Shown one piece after another: positions 25,435-34,308 of a DNA stretch of 64,000 bases. The notes under the pieces were generated by a model. The model did not search any database, had not been told where the DNA came from, and saw only the letters and a list, made by a program, of their open reading frames with translations. The position numbers and the translations under genes are program-made. This DNA comes from Rhizobium sp. NLR16a (GTDB lineage Bacteria > Pseudomonadota > Alphaproteobacteria > Rhizobiales > Rhizobiaceae): NCBI RefSeq assembly GCF_017948245.1, contig NZ_CP072867.1:310001-374000 (forward strand), given 5' to 3'. How positions within the stretch are numbered: position 1 is the stretch's first letter; each line of letters opens with the position of its first letter.

Positions 25435-26493
25435 ATGGCATCGATCGATATCCAGAATATCCGCAAAGCCTATGGCCACGTGCAGGTGCTGCACGGCGTC
25501 GACCTCGAGATCAGAGATGGCGAATTCGTCGTGCTCGTCGGTCCCTCCGGCTGCGGCAAGTCCACGCTGTTGCGGATGATCGCCGGGCTGGAGGACGTCA
25601 CATCGGGTGAGATCCGTATTGCGGGCGCCCGTGTGAACGAACTGCATCCCAAGGACCGCGACATCGCCATGGTGTTCCAGTCCTATGCGCTCTATCCGCA
25701 CATGAACGTCGCCGGCAATATGAGCTACAGCCTCAGGCTGCGGAAGACCGCCAAGGAGAAGATCACCAGCGCGGTGGCGGCGGCCGCCGCCAAGCTCGGT
25801 CTCGATCCGCTGCTCGAACGGCGGCCGAAGGCGCTCTCCGGCGGTCAGCGCCAGCGTGTCGCGATGGGCCGCGCCATCGTGCGCCAGCCGAAGGCCTTCC
25901 TGTTCGACGAACCACTGTCCAATCTGGATGCGCGGTTGCGCGAACAGATGCGCGCCGAAATCAAGAAGCTGCATGGCGAGTTGAAGGCAACCTCGATTTA
26001 TGTCACCCATGACCAGATCGAGGCGATGACGCTCGCCGACCGGATCGTCGCCATGCACGGCGGCGTGGTGCAGCAGGTCGGCAGTCCGCTCGAACTCTAC
26101 GATCGCCCCGCCAACCTCTTCGTCGCCGGTTTCATCGGTTCGCCGGGGATGAATTTCCTCGACGCCACCTATGAAGCAGGCGGCGTCAAGCTGAAGGATG
26201 GGACGATCGTGCCGCTGGCAAGGCCGCTGCCGCTTGCAGACGGCGCGAAGGTGATGCTCGGCATCCGGCCGGAGCATGTGCTGATGACGAGTGACGGGAC
26301 GGGGCTTGGCACCGATGTGGAGCTCGTCGAACCCACCGGCTTCGGCATTATCCTGCACCTCACCCTCCATGGCCTGCCCTTCAAGATCTTCACTCTGGAC
26401 CGCGAAGCGTTGAAGGCGGGGCCGAAGGTCAATGTCGCCTTCCCGCCCCAATATCTGCATGTGTTCGACGGCGAGGGACAACGCATCGATTGA
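25435..26493 (+). CDS. Sugar ABC transporter ATPase (UgpC/MsmK type)
   Basis: A 352-residue ATPase with Walker A GPSGCGKST, Q-loop VFQSYALYPHM, signature LSGGQRQRVAMGRAI, Walker B FLFDEPLSNLDA and switch H in YVTHDQIEAMTLADR. After residue 235 comes a TOBE-type regulatory domain (GIRPEHVLMT), typical of the MalK/UgpC group. It is the last gene of the GntR-led operon. The 217-bp region downstream holds the ku promoter, and I see no clear terminator. Confidence 0.93.
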   Translation: MASIDIQNIRKAYGHVQVLHGVDLEIRDGEFVVLVGPSGCGKSTLLRMIAGLEDVTSGEIRIAGARVNELHPKDRDIAMVFQSYALYPHMNVAGNMSYSLRLRKTAKEKITSAVAAAAAKLGLDPLLERRPKALSGGQRQRVAMGRAIVRQPKAFLFDEPLSNLDARLREQMRAEIKKLHGELKATSIYVTHDQIEAMTLADRIVAMHGGVVQQVGSPLELYDRPANLFVAGFIGSPGMNFLDATYEAGGVKLKDGTIVPLARPLPLADGAKVMLGIRPEHVLMTSDGTGLGTDVELVEPTGFGIILHLTLHGLPFKIFTLDREALKAGPKVNVAFPPQYLHVFDGEGQRID

Positions 26494-26650
26494 GCAGCCG
26501 AGCTCCTCAGGCGTCCCTATCTGCTGGTTGCTGTCATTGTAAAAAGCACCCCGAGAGAAAAAGATCGATCAGATTCAACGGGATGAGCGAGACTCGGAAA
26601 ACGCGTGGATGATTCTTGCTAAGCTATTGAAATTTGATTCGTTTTGATTC

Positions 26651-26676
26651 GGAACCAATCGTAAAGTGATTCGGTT
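26651..26676 (+). promoter_or_regulatory. EcfG (RpoE2) general-stress promoter of the ku operon
   Basis: GGAAC (26651-26655), 17 nt and GGTT (26673-26676) match the EcfG consensus with one -10 deviation (G for C); in Sinorhizobium notation it is GGAAC-N19-TT. The start codon of ku lies 34 nt downstream. TGATTCG copies at 26635, 26645 and 26667, plus a near copy at 26610, surround it and may bind a further regulator. Confidence 0.7.
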
Positions 26677-26710
26677 GACTCGCACTGGTTGCGGCAGGAG
26701 CGCGTGCGAA

Positions 26711-27610
26711 ATGGTTGCCCCGAGAGCGAATTGGAAAGGCTTCATCAAGTTCGGGGAGGTGGCCTTCCCCGTGGCCCTTTACACCGCCGCCTCCACATCC
26801 GAGCGGATCGCGTTTCACACACTGAACAGGAAGACCGGCAACCGGGTGCGCCGAGAATTCGTTGACGGCGAGACCGGAGACCCGGTCGAGCGCGAGGACC
26901 AGGTCAAGGGTTTTGAGATTGAGGACGGCCGCTATGTCGTGCTCGAGCCCGAGGAAGTCTCGGCCGCCATTCCTGAAAGCGACAAGACGCTGAAGGTGGA
27001 GGCGTTCATTCCTTTTGACGAGGTCGACGACGTCTATTTCGACAAGCCTTACTATCTGGCTCCCGACAAGATGGGCAGCGACGCTTTCAAACTCCTGAGG
27101 GATGGTATGGAAAAAGCCAAGGTCGCGGCCATTGCCCGAACGGTGCTGTTCCGCCGCCTGCGAACTCTCCTCATCCGCCCCCATGGCAAAGGGCTGGTCG
27201 GCTCAACCTTGAACTTCGATTATGAGGTTCGCTCCTCGGAGAAGGCATTCGAGGAGATGCCGGATCTCAAGATCGAAGGCGAGATGCTGGAGCTTGCCAA
27301 GCACATCATCAACACCAAGAAGGGCGAGTTCGACCCGAAGCAGTTCGACGACCGATATGAAGCGGCCGTCGGCGAGCTGGTGAAGGCCAAGATCGAAGGC
27401 CGCACCCTTCCGAAGAAAAAGGCGCCGCCGGCTCCCAAACCGAGCGACCTGCTACAGGCGCTACGCGAAAGCGCCGGCATGGCGACGCCGGCCAAGGCGA
27501 AGCGCACCGCTGCAAATGCCAATGCCGGAAAGAGCAGGCAGAAGGCCGCGCGCGCGTCGACGACGAAACCACGCAGCCCGGCCGGCGCTCACCAGCGCCG
27601 CGCCGGGTGA
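26711..27610 (+). CDS. ku: Ku protein (first copy), non-homologous end joining
   Basis: A 299-residue bacterial Ku. The family start is visible in RANWKGFIKFGEVAFPVALY and HTLNRKTGNRVRREFVDGET, then YYLAPDKMGSDAFKLLRDGM of the beta-barrel. Ku homodimers or heterodimers ring DNA ends and recruit LigD. The C-terminal 40 residues are rich in Lys, Ala and Arg (KAKRTAANANAGKSRQKAAR), the basic tail found in many Ku proteins. The ATG at 26711 is preferred over the upstream frame start at 26666, which would overlap the stress promoter. A second ku follows 12 bp after the stop. Confidence 0.93.
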   Translation: MVAPRANWKGFIKFGEVAFPVALYTAASTSERIAFHTLNRKTGNRVRREFVDGETGDPVEREDQVKGFEIEDGRYVVLEPEEVSAAIPESDKTLKVEAFIPFDEVDDVYFDKPYYLAPDKMGSDAFKLLRDGMEKAKVAAIARTVLFRRLRTLLIRPHGKGLVGSTLNFDYEVRSSEKAFEEMPDLKIEGEMLELAKHIINTKKGEFDPKQFDDRYEAAVGELVKAKIEGRTLPKKKAPPAPKPSDLLQALRESAGMATPAKAKRTAANANAGKSRQKAARASTTKPRSPAGAHQRRAG

Positions 27611-27622
27611 TCGGAGGTTTCC

Positions 27623-28441
27623 ATGGCGATCCGGCCTTACTGGAAAGGTTACCTCAAACTGTCGCTCGTCACCTGCCCGGTGCAGATGATGCCGGCCACT
27701 TCTGAAAATGAGAAGGTGCGTTTTCACACGCTCAATCGCGCCACCCAGAACCGCGTCGTCAGCCACTATGTCGACGCCGTCACCGGCAAGGACGTGAAAG
27801 ATGAAGACGAAGTAAAAGCCTATCAGCGCGGTGAGAACGAATATGTCTTGCTTGAGGACGATGAGTTGGAGAACGTTGCGCTTGAAAGCACCAAGACGAT
27901 CGATATTGAAGTCTTTACGCCGCGCAACACCGTCGAATGGATCTGGCTCGACACGCCCTACTATCTTTCACCCGACGATCCGGTCGGCCAGGAGGCATTC
28001 TCGGTGATCCGCGACGCGATGGCCGCCGAGGACATGGTCGGCATCTCGCGGCTGGTGATTGCGCGCCGCGAGCGGGCCGTGATGCTGGAGCCTCGCGGCA
28101 AGGGCATCGTCCTTTGGACCCTCCGTTACGGCGACGAGGTGCGCGACGCTGAGAACTATTTCGATAGGGTGGACGATCAGCCGGCGGACAGCCAGATGAT
28201 GCCGCTGGTCCAGCAGCTCATCAAGAAGCAGACGCAGCACTGGAACCCGAAGATGGCCTCCGACCCGGTGCAGGACAGATTGCTCGAGCTTATCGAAGCC
28301 AAGAAGAAACAGATGAAAAAGCCTGTCAAGGCCAAGTCCAAGGGAAGGGAGAAGCCAGAACCGGCTCCCAGCAACGTCATCAACATCATGGAGGCGCTGC
28401 GCAAATCCGTCGATGCCGAGAACCGATCCGGCAGGCATTGA
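27623..28441 (+). CDS. ku: Ku protein (second copy)
   Basis: A 272-residue Ku paralogue beginning MAIRPYWKGYLKLSLVTCPV with HTLNRATQNRVVSHYVDAVT and DTPYYLSPDDPVGQEAFSVI. It has a strong GGAGG Shine-Dalgarno sequence. Its basic tail is shorter than that of the first copy and ends with NVINIMEALRKSVD, close to SDLLQALRESAG in the first copy, a shared C-terminal patch that could contact LigD. Tandem ku genes of this kind occur in Sinorhizobium, where heterodimers have been reported. It is followed directly by the ligase gene. Confidence 0.93.
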   Translation: MAIRPYWKGYLKLSLVTCPVQMMPATSENEKVRFHTLNRATQNRVVSHYVDAVTGKDVKDEDEVKAYQRGENEYVLLEDDELENVALESTKTIDIEVFTPRNTVEWIWLDTPYYLSPDDPVGQEAFSVIRDAMAAEDMVGISRLVIARRERAVMLEPRGKGIVLWTLRYGDEVRDAENYFDRVDDQPADSQMMPLVQQLIKKQTQHWNPKMASDPVQDRLLELIEAKKKQMKKPVKAKSKGREKPEPAPSNVINIMEALRKSVDAENRSGRH

Positions 28442-28444
28442 GTG

Positions 28445-29506
28445 ATGACCAGACCACGGCGCCCCTCCGCCCCCCTGCTTCGCGATTCCAATTCCGCGAT
28501 ACACTCGCGACCTGTCCGTCGGCGTGATCCCGACCAGCCAAACCTGCCGTTCGATGCAATGCCGTTGAGAGTGGAGCCGTGCCTGGCCTTGCTGAAGCAG
28601 ACGGTGCCGCAAGGGCCGGATTGGCTTTACGAGGTGAAGTGGGACGGCTACCGATTGGCGGTCCACATCCAGCCAAAGGCTATTCGTATTCTCACCCGCG
28701 GCGGCCATGACTGGACCCACCGTTTTCCAAGCATCGCCGCAGCAGCAAAAGAGCTCGGTGTGTCGAGCTGCATTCTCGACGGAGAAGCCGTCGTCCTCGA
28801 TGAAGAAGGTCGCTCGGACTTCGGAGCCTTGCAGCGCTCGCTCGGCGGCAGGGGCGGCAAGCGGATCTCGACCGAATCCATCTTCTACGCCTTCGATCTG
28901 TTGTATCTCGACGGTCACGACCTGACGCGGACGGAACTGTCGGTGCGCCGTCATCTTCTGGAGGATCTGGTCCCTGAGACCGACGACGGCGCCATTCGGT
29001 TCTCGCACGAACTGGATCTGGGTGGCGAGGAACTGCTCGAACACGCATGTCATCTGGGCCTCGAAGGCATCATTGCCAAGCGCAGTGACAGCCCTTACCG
29101 GAGTGGCCGGCTGGGTGACTGGCAGAAGATCAAGTGCGTTCAGAGCGACAGTTTCATGATCGTCGGTTACGAGGAATCCGCCAGCACGCGCGGCGGGCTC
29201 GGCAGTCTTTTGCTTGCAGGCCGAAAGGGCAACGACTGGATTTACGTCGGATCCGTCGGCACGGGGTTCAACCGAACCGAGGCGGAATATTTGCGCAAGA
29301 CGTTGAACCGCCTCCAGACGAAAAAACCCGTCGTGCCGCTGAAAGGAAAGCGCCTCGTCTTTTCCCAACCGACCTTGATTGCCGAGATCGAGTTTCGCGG
29401 CTGGACGCGTGAGGGCAGCCTACGGCACCCCTCATACAAGGGCCTTCGCGAGATCCAGGATAACGCCGCCGTCTTCGATTTGACTGATGCCACTTCAATC
29501 AGATGA
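28445..29506 (+). CDS. ATP-dependent DNA ligase, ligase-only (LigC/LigD2-like)
   Basis: A 353-residue enzyme that contains only the nucleotidyltransferase and OB-fold parts of LigD. Motif I is YEVKWDGYR with the adenylated lysine at K65. Later motifs include DGEAVVLDEEG, FYAFDLLYLDG, EGIIAKRSDSPYRSGR and DWQKIKC, and the OB part ends WTREGSLRHPSYKGLRE. There is no polymerase or phosphoesterase domain. It starts at GTG 28442 or ATG 28445, immediately after ku2, and ends 22 bp from the convergent LigD gene. A role in a back-up joining pathway is likely. Confidence 0.9.
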   Translation: MTRPRRPSAPLLRDSNSAIHSRPVRRRDPDQPNLPFDAMPLRVEPCLALLKQTVPQGPDWLYEVKWDGYRLAVHIQPKAIRILTRGGHDWTHRFPSIAAAAKELGVSSCILDGEAVVLDEEGRSDFGALQRSLGGRGGKRISTESIFYAFDLLYLDGHDLTRTELSVRRHLLEDLVPETDDGAIRFSHELDLGGEELLEHACHLGLEGIIAKRSDSPYRSGRLGDWQKIKCVQSDSFMIVGYEESASTRGGLGSLLLAGRKGNDWIYVGSVGTGFNRTEAEYLRKTLNRLQTKKPVVPLKGKRLVFSQPTLIAEIEFRGWTREGSLRHPSYKGLREIQDNAAVFDLTDATSIR

Positions 29507-29528
29507 GTGCCGCGGGCCATCAGCCGTG

Positions 29529-32174
29529 TCAGGCGGCATGCTTGCCGGTGCGGCCGAGCCTCTTGATCGCTTGCTCCAAGGGACGCTGCCCCTCGCAATA
29601 ATCCTTCCAGGCGGACGACTTCGACAGCAAAGCAGGCACGGTTCGGATCGTGAACCTTTTGGGGTCGAGGTCTGATTTCACCTGTGCCCACGTCAGAGGC
29701 ATTGACACCGTCGCCCCTGGGCGGGCCCGAGGGGAGAGTGGTGCCACGGCCGTCGCCATGCGATCATTGCGCAGGTAATCGAGGAAAATGCGACCGCCCC
29801 GCAGGCTCTTGGTCATCTTGATCAGGTAGAGATCGGGATTGTTCCGGGCCATCTGCTGGCAGACGTCGTGCGCGAAGCCCTTTGCCTCCGGCCATGACAA
29901 CGGTTTTCGTTTGTTGACTGCAAGCGGGGTCACGACATGCAAGCCCTTGCCGCCGGTCGTCTTGCAGAAGCTGATCAATCCGAGGTCTTCCAGCCGATCG
30001 CGCATTTCGCGGGCAGCGGCAACAACCGTGGAAAAGGGAACGTCGGGCCCGGGATCGAGATCGAATACCAGGCGACCAGGCACTTCCGGTTGGCCGGGTT
30101 CGCAGTTCCACGGATGGAGCTCGAGCGCCGCGATCTGGGCGACCGCCGCAAGCCCTTCGATGCGATCGATCTGCAGGTAAGGCTTCTTGTCGCCGAATAC
30201 CTTCACCAATTCGAGCAGGTTGGATTGCCCCGGCATCGCATGACGCTGGAAGAACTGCTCGCCGCCAATCCCGTCCGGGGCGCGGATGATGGAGCAGGGC
30301 CTGCCCTTGAGGTGGCCGATCATCCAGTCGCCGACCGCCTCGTAATAGCGGGCCAATTCCTCCTTTGTCACCGGCTCACCATCATTGGCATCCGGCCACA
30401 ATGGTTTGTCCGGGCTTGAAATCAGCACACCCATGACATTGGCCTTCTGACCCCCGCGGCGCGTCGATTTTGGTGCGGCCCGCGGAGCCGTCTCCGCAAT
30501 CTCGGCCTTGGAGGATCTTAACGGTCGCTCCGCCTCGACTTCCCTGGCCGGCTTGTCTTCACGCAAGCCCTTGAAGGCGGCCTGCCGGACGAGACCGTCG
30601 GCGGTCCAGCCCTCGAATTCAATCTCGGCGACAAGCTCGGGCTTCACCCATACGACTTCAGCCTGCTTCTTCGGAGCGCCGACACCTGTGAACGGCGACT
30701 TCGCCGTCTCCAGCGCCTTCAGTTTCGGAAGCAGCGTTTCGACTTTCTTGGCGCCGTAGCCGGTCCCGACACGGCCGACATAGACAAAATGATCGTCGCT
30801 GAAAACGCCGACGAGAAGGGAACGAAACTTGCCGTTGGTCTTGGCATAGGCGCCGATGACTACCTCGTGCCCCGCCCGGCATTTCGACTTCGCCCAGCTC
30901 TCCGTTCGACCGGACTGATAGGGGGCATCAGCCTTTTTCGACACAATACCTTCCAGCGATAGCTTGCACGCCGACCTGAGCACGGCGTCGCCGCCGCCTG
31001 TAAAATGCTCGACGTAGCGGATGCGAGGATCGTTGCCAGCCTGCGTGAGCAGCTCCTGTAACCGCGTCTTGCGCTCCATGAGGGGCTTGGAGCGGAGATC
31101 CTCGCCGCCGTCATAGAGCAGGTCGAAGGCGAAGTAGACGAGGCTGCCGGTCTTGCCTTCCGACAGCGCCGCCTGCAGCGCGGCGAAGTCAGGCACACCG
31201 TGCTCATCGAGAGCGCAGATTTCGCCATCGATTATGCAGTCTGGAAGCGCTGACGCCGCTTCAGCGATTTCGGGGTACTTGGCCGTCCAGTCGAGACCTT
31301 TCCTGGTTTTCAGCGTCGCTTCGCCGTCGAGCACGCGCATCTGAATGCGGTATCCATCGAACTTGATCTCGTGGATCCAGCCGTTCCCGCCGGGTGGCCG
31401 CTCCAGCTTCTCGCAAAGCTGCGGCGCGATGAAATTCGGAAGATCAACCGCCGTTGCGGTGCCGGCGCGCTTTCCGCCTCTCGCCTCCTGCCGCCCCTCG
31501 GCGGCCAGTCCGTGATTACTGTCCCAGACGGCGTTAGCCTCGACCTTGGCGCCTTCCACCATGAAGGGTGTCGGTTTGCGCCCCTTGCCGGCTGCGATCA
31601 TTTCCATGCTGCGGCCCGAGGCCACCGAGGTGACGTTCTCTTCCAGGACGAAAGCACCGTTCTCCTCGACGGAGAACTCGTCATGATGCTTGATCAACAG
31701 CCAGTTGGTACGCGTGCTGCGCTCGCGATCGTTGCGCATGCGCACCAGCACGAAGCTCCCGTGCAGGCGCTCGCCTTCGAGTGTGAACTTGAAATCGCCC
31801 TTGGAAAGCGCCTGCTCGGGAGTCTTCCTCCCCTCCGGCTCCCAATAGCCGCGATCCCACAGCATGACGGTACCGCCGCCATACTGGCCTTTCGGAATCG
31901 TGCCTTCGAAGTCGCCATAATCGAGCGGATGATCTTCGACCTCGACCGCAAGGCGCTTGTCGTGCGGATCGAGCGATGGACCTTTGGTGACAGCCCAGCT
32001 CTTGAACACGCCGTCGAGCTCGAGCCGCAGGTCGTAGTGCAGCCGTGTCGCATCGTGCTTCTGAATGACAAACCGGCGGCGATTGCTCTTTTTCACGCGT
32101 TGCTCGCCGCTGGGCTCCGCGGTCTTCTGGAAATCGCGTTTGGATCGGTAGTTCGATAGGCTGTCGCTGGCCAT
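29529..32174 (-). CDS. ligD: Multifunctional DNA repair ligase LigD (phosphoesterase-ligase-polymerase)
   Basis: An 881-residue three-domain end-joining enzyme. The phosphoesterase comes first ([12 protein letters not shown] near 45-55, [11 protein letters not shown] near 81-91). The ATP ligase follows, with its adenylated lysine K271 in [11 protein letters not shown] and [11 protein letters not shown]. The C-terminal PrimPol polymerase has [12 protein letters not shown] (metal aspartates near 705) and [13 protein letters not shown]. This is the Sinorhizobium/Agrobacterium domain order. The start at 32174 is chosen because the frame farther upstream is non-conserved and would run into the stress promoter. 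It converges on the ku-ku-ligase operon, so both transcripts together supply the complete pathway. Confidence 0.95.
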   Translation of the reverse strand: MASDSLSNYRSKRDFQKTAEPSGEQRVKKSNRRRFVIQKHDATRLHYDLRLELDGVFKSWAVTKGPSLDPHDKRLAVEVEDHPLDYGDFEGTIPKGQYGGGTVMLWDRGYWEPEGRKTPEQALSKGDFKFTLEGERLHGSFVLVRMRNDRERSTRTNWLLIKHHDEFSVEENGAFVLEENVTSVASGRSMEMIAAGKGRKPTPFMVEGAKVEANAVWDSNHGLAAEGRQEARGGKRAGTATAVDLPNFIAPQLCEKLERPPGGNGWIHEIKFDGYRIQMRVLDGEATLKTRKGLDWTAKYPEIAEAASALPDCIIDGEICALDEHGVPDFAALQAALSEGKTGSLVYFAFDLLYDGGEDLRSKPLMERKTRLQELLTQAGNDPRIRYVEHFTGGGDAVLRSACKLSLEGIVSKKADAPYQSGRTESWAKSKCRAGHEVVIGAYAKTNGKFRSLLVGVFSDDHFVYVGRVGTGYGAKKVETLLPKLKALETAKSPFTGVGAPKKQAEVVWVKPELVAEIEFEGWTADGLVRQAAFKGLREDKPAREVEAERPLRSSKAEIAETAPRAAPKSTRRGGQKANVMGVLISSPDKPLWPDANDGEPVTKEELARYYEAVGDWMIGHLKGRPCSIIRAPDGIGGEQFFQRHAMPGQSNLLELVKVFGDKKPYLQIDRIEGLAAVAQIAALELHPWNCEPGQPEVPGRLVFDLDPGPDVPFSTVVAAAREMRDRLEDLGLISFCKTTGGKGLHVVTPLAVNKRKPLSWPEAKGFAHDVCQQMARNNPDLYLIKMTKSLRGGRIFLDYLRNDRMATAVAPLSPRARPGATVSMPLTWAQVKSDLDPKRFTIRTVPALLSKSSAWKDYCEGQRPLEQAIKRLGRTGKHAA

Positions 32175-32503
32175 GGCTGTTCCCGGACATTCGGTCCACA
32201 AACGAAATTGCGCACATCGTTGTTCCAACGCCGCGCGACCGGCCAGATTCCTGAAAGGGAAGGGGCACGGCCACAAATTCAATCGATGCCGGCGGCATTC
32301 TTCACCTCGACCGCCTACCCCTCCGCTCGCGTCGCAGAACGCCAAGCGAAGGAGGTTATCCCATGACCACTATAACAGCCCCAGCTGTTTGCGGAAGAAT
32401 TTCAAATCCGTTCGCTAAACCTGGCTTCTGTGCCAGCGCGGCTCGCATGGGGCCGCGCGGCAGGCATCGCGAGGTCCGATGCGACCTCCCGGTTACGCCG
32501 CCT
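32175..32503. other. Intergenic region between ligD and the DUF982 gene
   Basis: Besides the ligD promoter (32201-32226), this 329-bp stretch contains a perfect plus-strand ribosome site AAGGAGGT (32349-32356) placed 6 nt before ATG 32363. The reading frame that follows runs to 32869, opposite the DUF982 gene, and looks like shadow sequence beyond the first 30 codons. A short GAGGTC/GACCTC inverted repeat lies near 32470-32490. Confidence 0.5.
32201..32226 (-). promoter_or_regulatory. EcfG (RpoE2) general-stress promoter of ligD
   Basis: On the minus strand GGAAC (32226-32222), a 17-nt spacer and CGTT (32204-32201) match the EcfG consensus exactly. The -10 element ends 26 nt before the ligD ATG at 32174, giving a short leader of about 20 nt. 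Confidence 0.8.
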
Positions 32504-32818
32504 TTAGCGGAGGGCAGCGACACGCGTAGGTCGGGCCGGGCGGCTGGTGGCTTGCACCTGCCAGGGAGCGGCAACTGCCGGCATGCCGGCTTCGAAGCAC
32601 GCGGCCATGAAGGCCTCCCGTGCAATCAATGGCGCAATAACTCGGTTGAGGGCACCGCGACAGGTCTTGACCGCACGCTGATAGCGTTCACCATGGGCCA
32701 GTGGCCATTCGTTTTCCAGGAAATCCAAGGCATCATAGACGCCGGTAAATGTTCGTTCCAGACCGCACTGCAGCCGGACCGTCACTGGACGCGTCCAGAG
32801 CACATCGTTCAACGGCAT
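32504..32818 (-). CDS. DUF982 family protein
   Basis: A 104-residue protein with the DUF982 core: TRPVTVRLQCGLERTFTGVY, DALDFLENEWP, then RYQRAVKTCRGALN and AREAFMAACFEAGM. DUF982 proteins are short, nearly confined to rhizobia and relatives, and of unknown function. The ATG at 32818 follows AGGAGG with ideal spacing. The frame continues upstream to 33115 but without family similarity. It stands alone between LigD and peptidase T, with no promoter match that I can name. Confidence 0.8.
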   Translation of the reverse strand: MPLNDVLWTRPVTVRLQCGLERTFTGVYDALDFLENEWPLAHGERYQRAVKTCRGALNRVIAPLIAREAFMAACFEAGMPAVAAPWQVQATSRPARPTRVAALR

Positions 32819-33045
32819 TTTCTTCCTCCTTTCGATGCCAGCTTGCTCCGGCAAAAATATTGGAAGTAGCTGTCGGGTGTTCAAGACCGCAGCGATCAAT
32901 GGCCGCTTCACACGGCGAGCCGGACCAACCGTGCTCCATTGATGAAGCTGCCGTGGTAACAGCACCATTCGCCGAGTTGAAAAATCTTTTGCCGCATTAC
33001 CCGGTCGGGCTATATCCTTGGATGATCTCACTGGACTGGATTGAT

Positions 33046-34278
33046 ATGACCGACACCGTTCTCGACCGTTTCCTCCGTTATGTCGTAATCGACACCCAAT
33101 CCGATCCGTCCTCAACGACTCAGCCGACCACCGAGAAGCAGAAGGATCTCGGGCGGGTTCTGGTCGACGAACTGCTCGAGATCGGGCTTTCCGACGCGCA
33201 TCTCGATGAACACGGCTATGTCTATGCCACCATTCCGGCCAATAGCGACAAGGCTGTGCCGGTCATCTGTTTCTGCTCGCATATGGATACGGCGCCCGAT
33301 TTCAGCGGCACGGATGTCAAGCCGCAGATCGTCAGGAATTATGCCGGCGGGGATATCCAGCTTGCTGGCGATTCGAGCCGGGTGATCCGTGTCGCCGAGC
33401 ATCCGGAGCTGAACAACCAGATCGGCAATGACATCGTCACGACCGACGGCACGACATTGCTCGGCGCCGATGACAAGGCGGGACTGGCAGAAATCATGAC
33501 CGCGGCCCAGACTTTTGTCGACAATCCCGATATGCGGCACGGAACGATCAAGATCCTGTTCACGCCCGACGAGGAAGTTGGTCGCGGCGTCAACAAGGTC
33601 GACCTGGAAAAGCTCGGAGCCGACTTCGCTTATACGATGGATGGCGAGACGGTGGGCCACGTCGAGGACGAAACCTTTTCGGCCGACGGCGTCGAGATCA
33701 GCATAACAGGCGTGGCGATCCATCCGGGCTTCGCCAAGGACCGTATGGAGAACGCCATCAAGATCGCCGGCGCCATCATCGACCGGCTGCCGAAGGACTT
33801 GGCGCCGGAGACGACGGAAGGCAAGCAGGGCTTCATCCATCCGGTCGGTGTGACCGGCTCGATGGAGAAGGCTTCGCTGAGCTTTATCATTCGCGACTTC
33901 ACTGACGAAGGGCTCCTGCAAAAGGAGGCGATGCTCGAAACCATCGTCAAGCAGGTGATCTCAGCCTATCCGGGCTCGACCTACCATTTCCACGTGACGG
34001 AACAATATCGCAACATGAAGACGGTGCTCGACCGCCATCCGGAGATTGTCGCTAACGCGCTTGAGGCCGTGCGCCGTGCCGGCATGGCGCCGGTGCGCGG
34101 CAGCATTCGCGGCGGCACGGACGGCTCGCGCCTCTCCTTCATGGGGCTGCCGTGCCCGAACATTTTTGCCGGCGGCCATGCCTTCCACTCACCACTCGAA
34201 TGGGTGAGCCGTCAGGATATGGAAAAGGCGGTCGCAACGATCGTGGAGCTTGCGAAGATCTGGGAAGAGCGCGCTTAA
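33046..34278 (+). CDS. pepT: Peptidase T (tripeptide aminopeptidase)
   Basis: A 410-residue M20 metallopeptidase. Zinc ligands and catalytic residues are visible in FCSHMDTAPDF (H and D), GADDKAGLAEI (bridging D), TPDEEVGRGV (catalytic and ligand E), DGETVGHVEDE and the terminal histidine in FAGGHAFHSPLEWVS. Peptidase T removes the N-terminal residue of tripeptides in the cytoplasm. The ATG at 33046 gives the usual family length; the open frame extends upstream to 32749 without similarity. A 9-bp hairpin overlaps the stop codon. Confidence 0.93.
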   Translation: MTDTVLDRFLRYVVIDTQSDPSSTTQPTTEKQKDLGRVLVDELLEIGLSDAHLDEHGYVYATIPANSDKAVPVICFCSHMDTAPDFSGTDVKPQIVRNYAGGDIQLAGDSSRVIRVAEHPELNNQIGNDIVTTDGTTLLGADDKAGLAEIMTAAQTFVDNPDMRHGTIKILFTPDEEVGRGVNKVDLEKLGADFAYTMDGETVGHVEDETFSADGVEISITGVAIHPGFAKDRMENAIKIAGAIIDRLPKDLAPETTEGKQGFIHPVGVTGSMEKASLSFIIRDFTDEGLLQKEAMLETIVKQVISAYPGSTYHFHVTEQYRNMKTVLDRHPEIVANALEAVRRAGMAPVRGSIRGGTDGSRLSFMGLPCPNIFAGGHAFHSPLEWVSRQDMEKAVATIVELAKIWEERA

Positions 34279-34288
34279 GGCGCTCTTC
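34264..34288 (+). terminator. Hairpin at the end of pepT (possible terminator)
   Basis: GAAGAGCGC (34264-34272), loop GCTTAAG and GCGCTCTTC (34280-34288) form a perfect 9-bp stem that spans the pepT stop codon. Only a weak pyrimidine tract follows, so it may act as an mRNA 3' end stabiliser or a bidirectional terminator with the convergent hydrolase gene. Confidence 0.55.
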
Positions 34289-34308
34289 CTGCTGTGCGAA
34301 ATCTAGTT

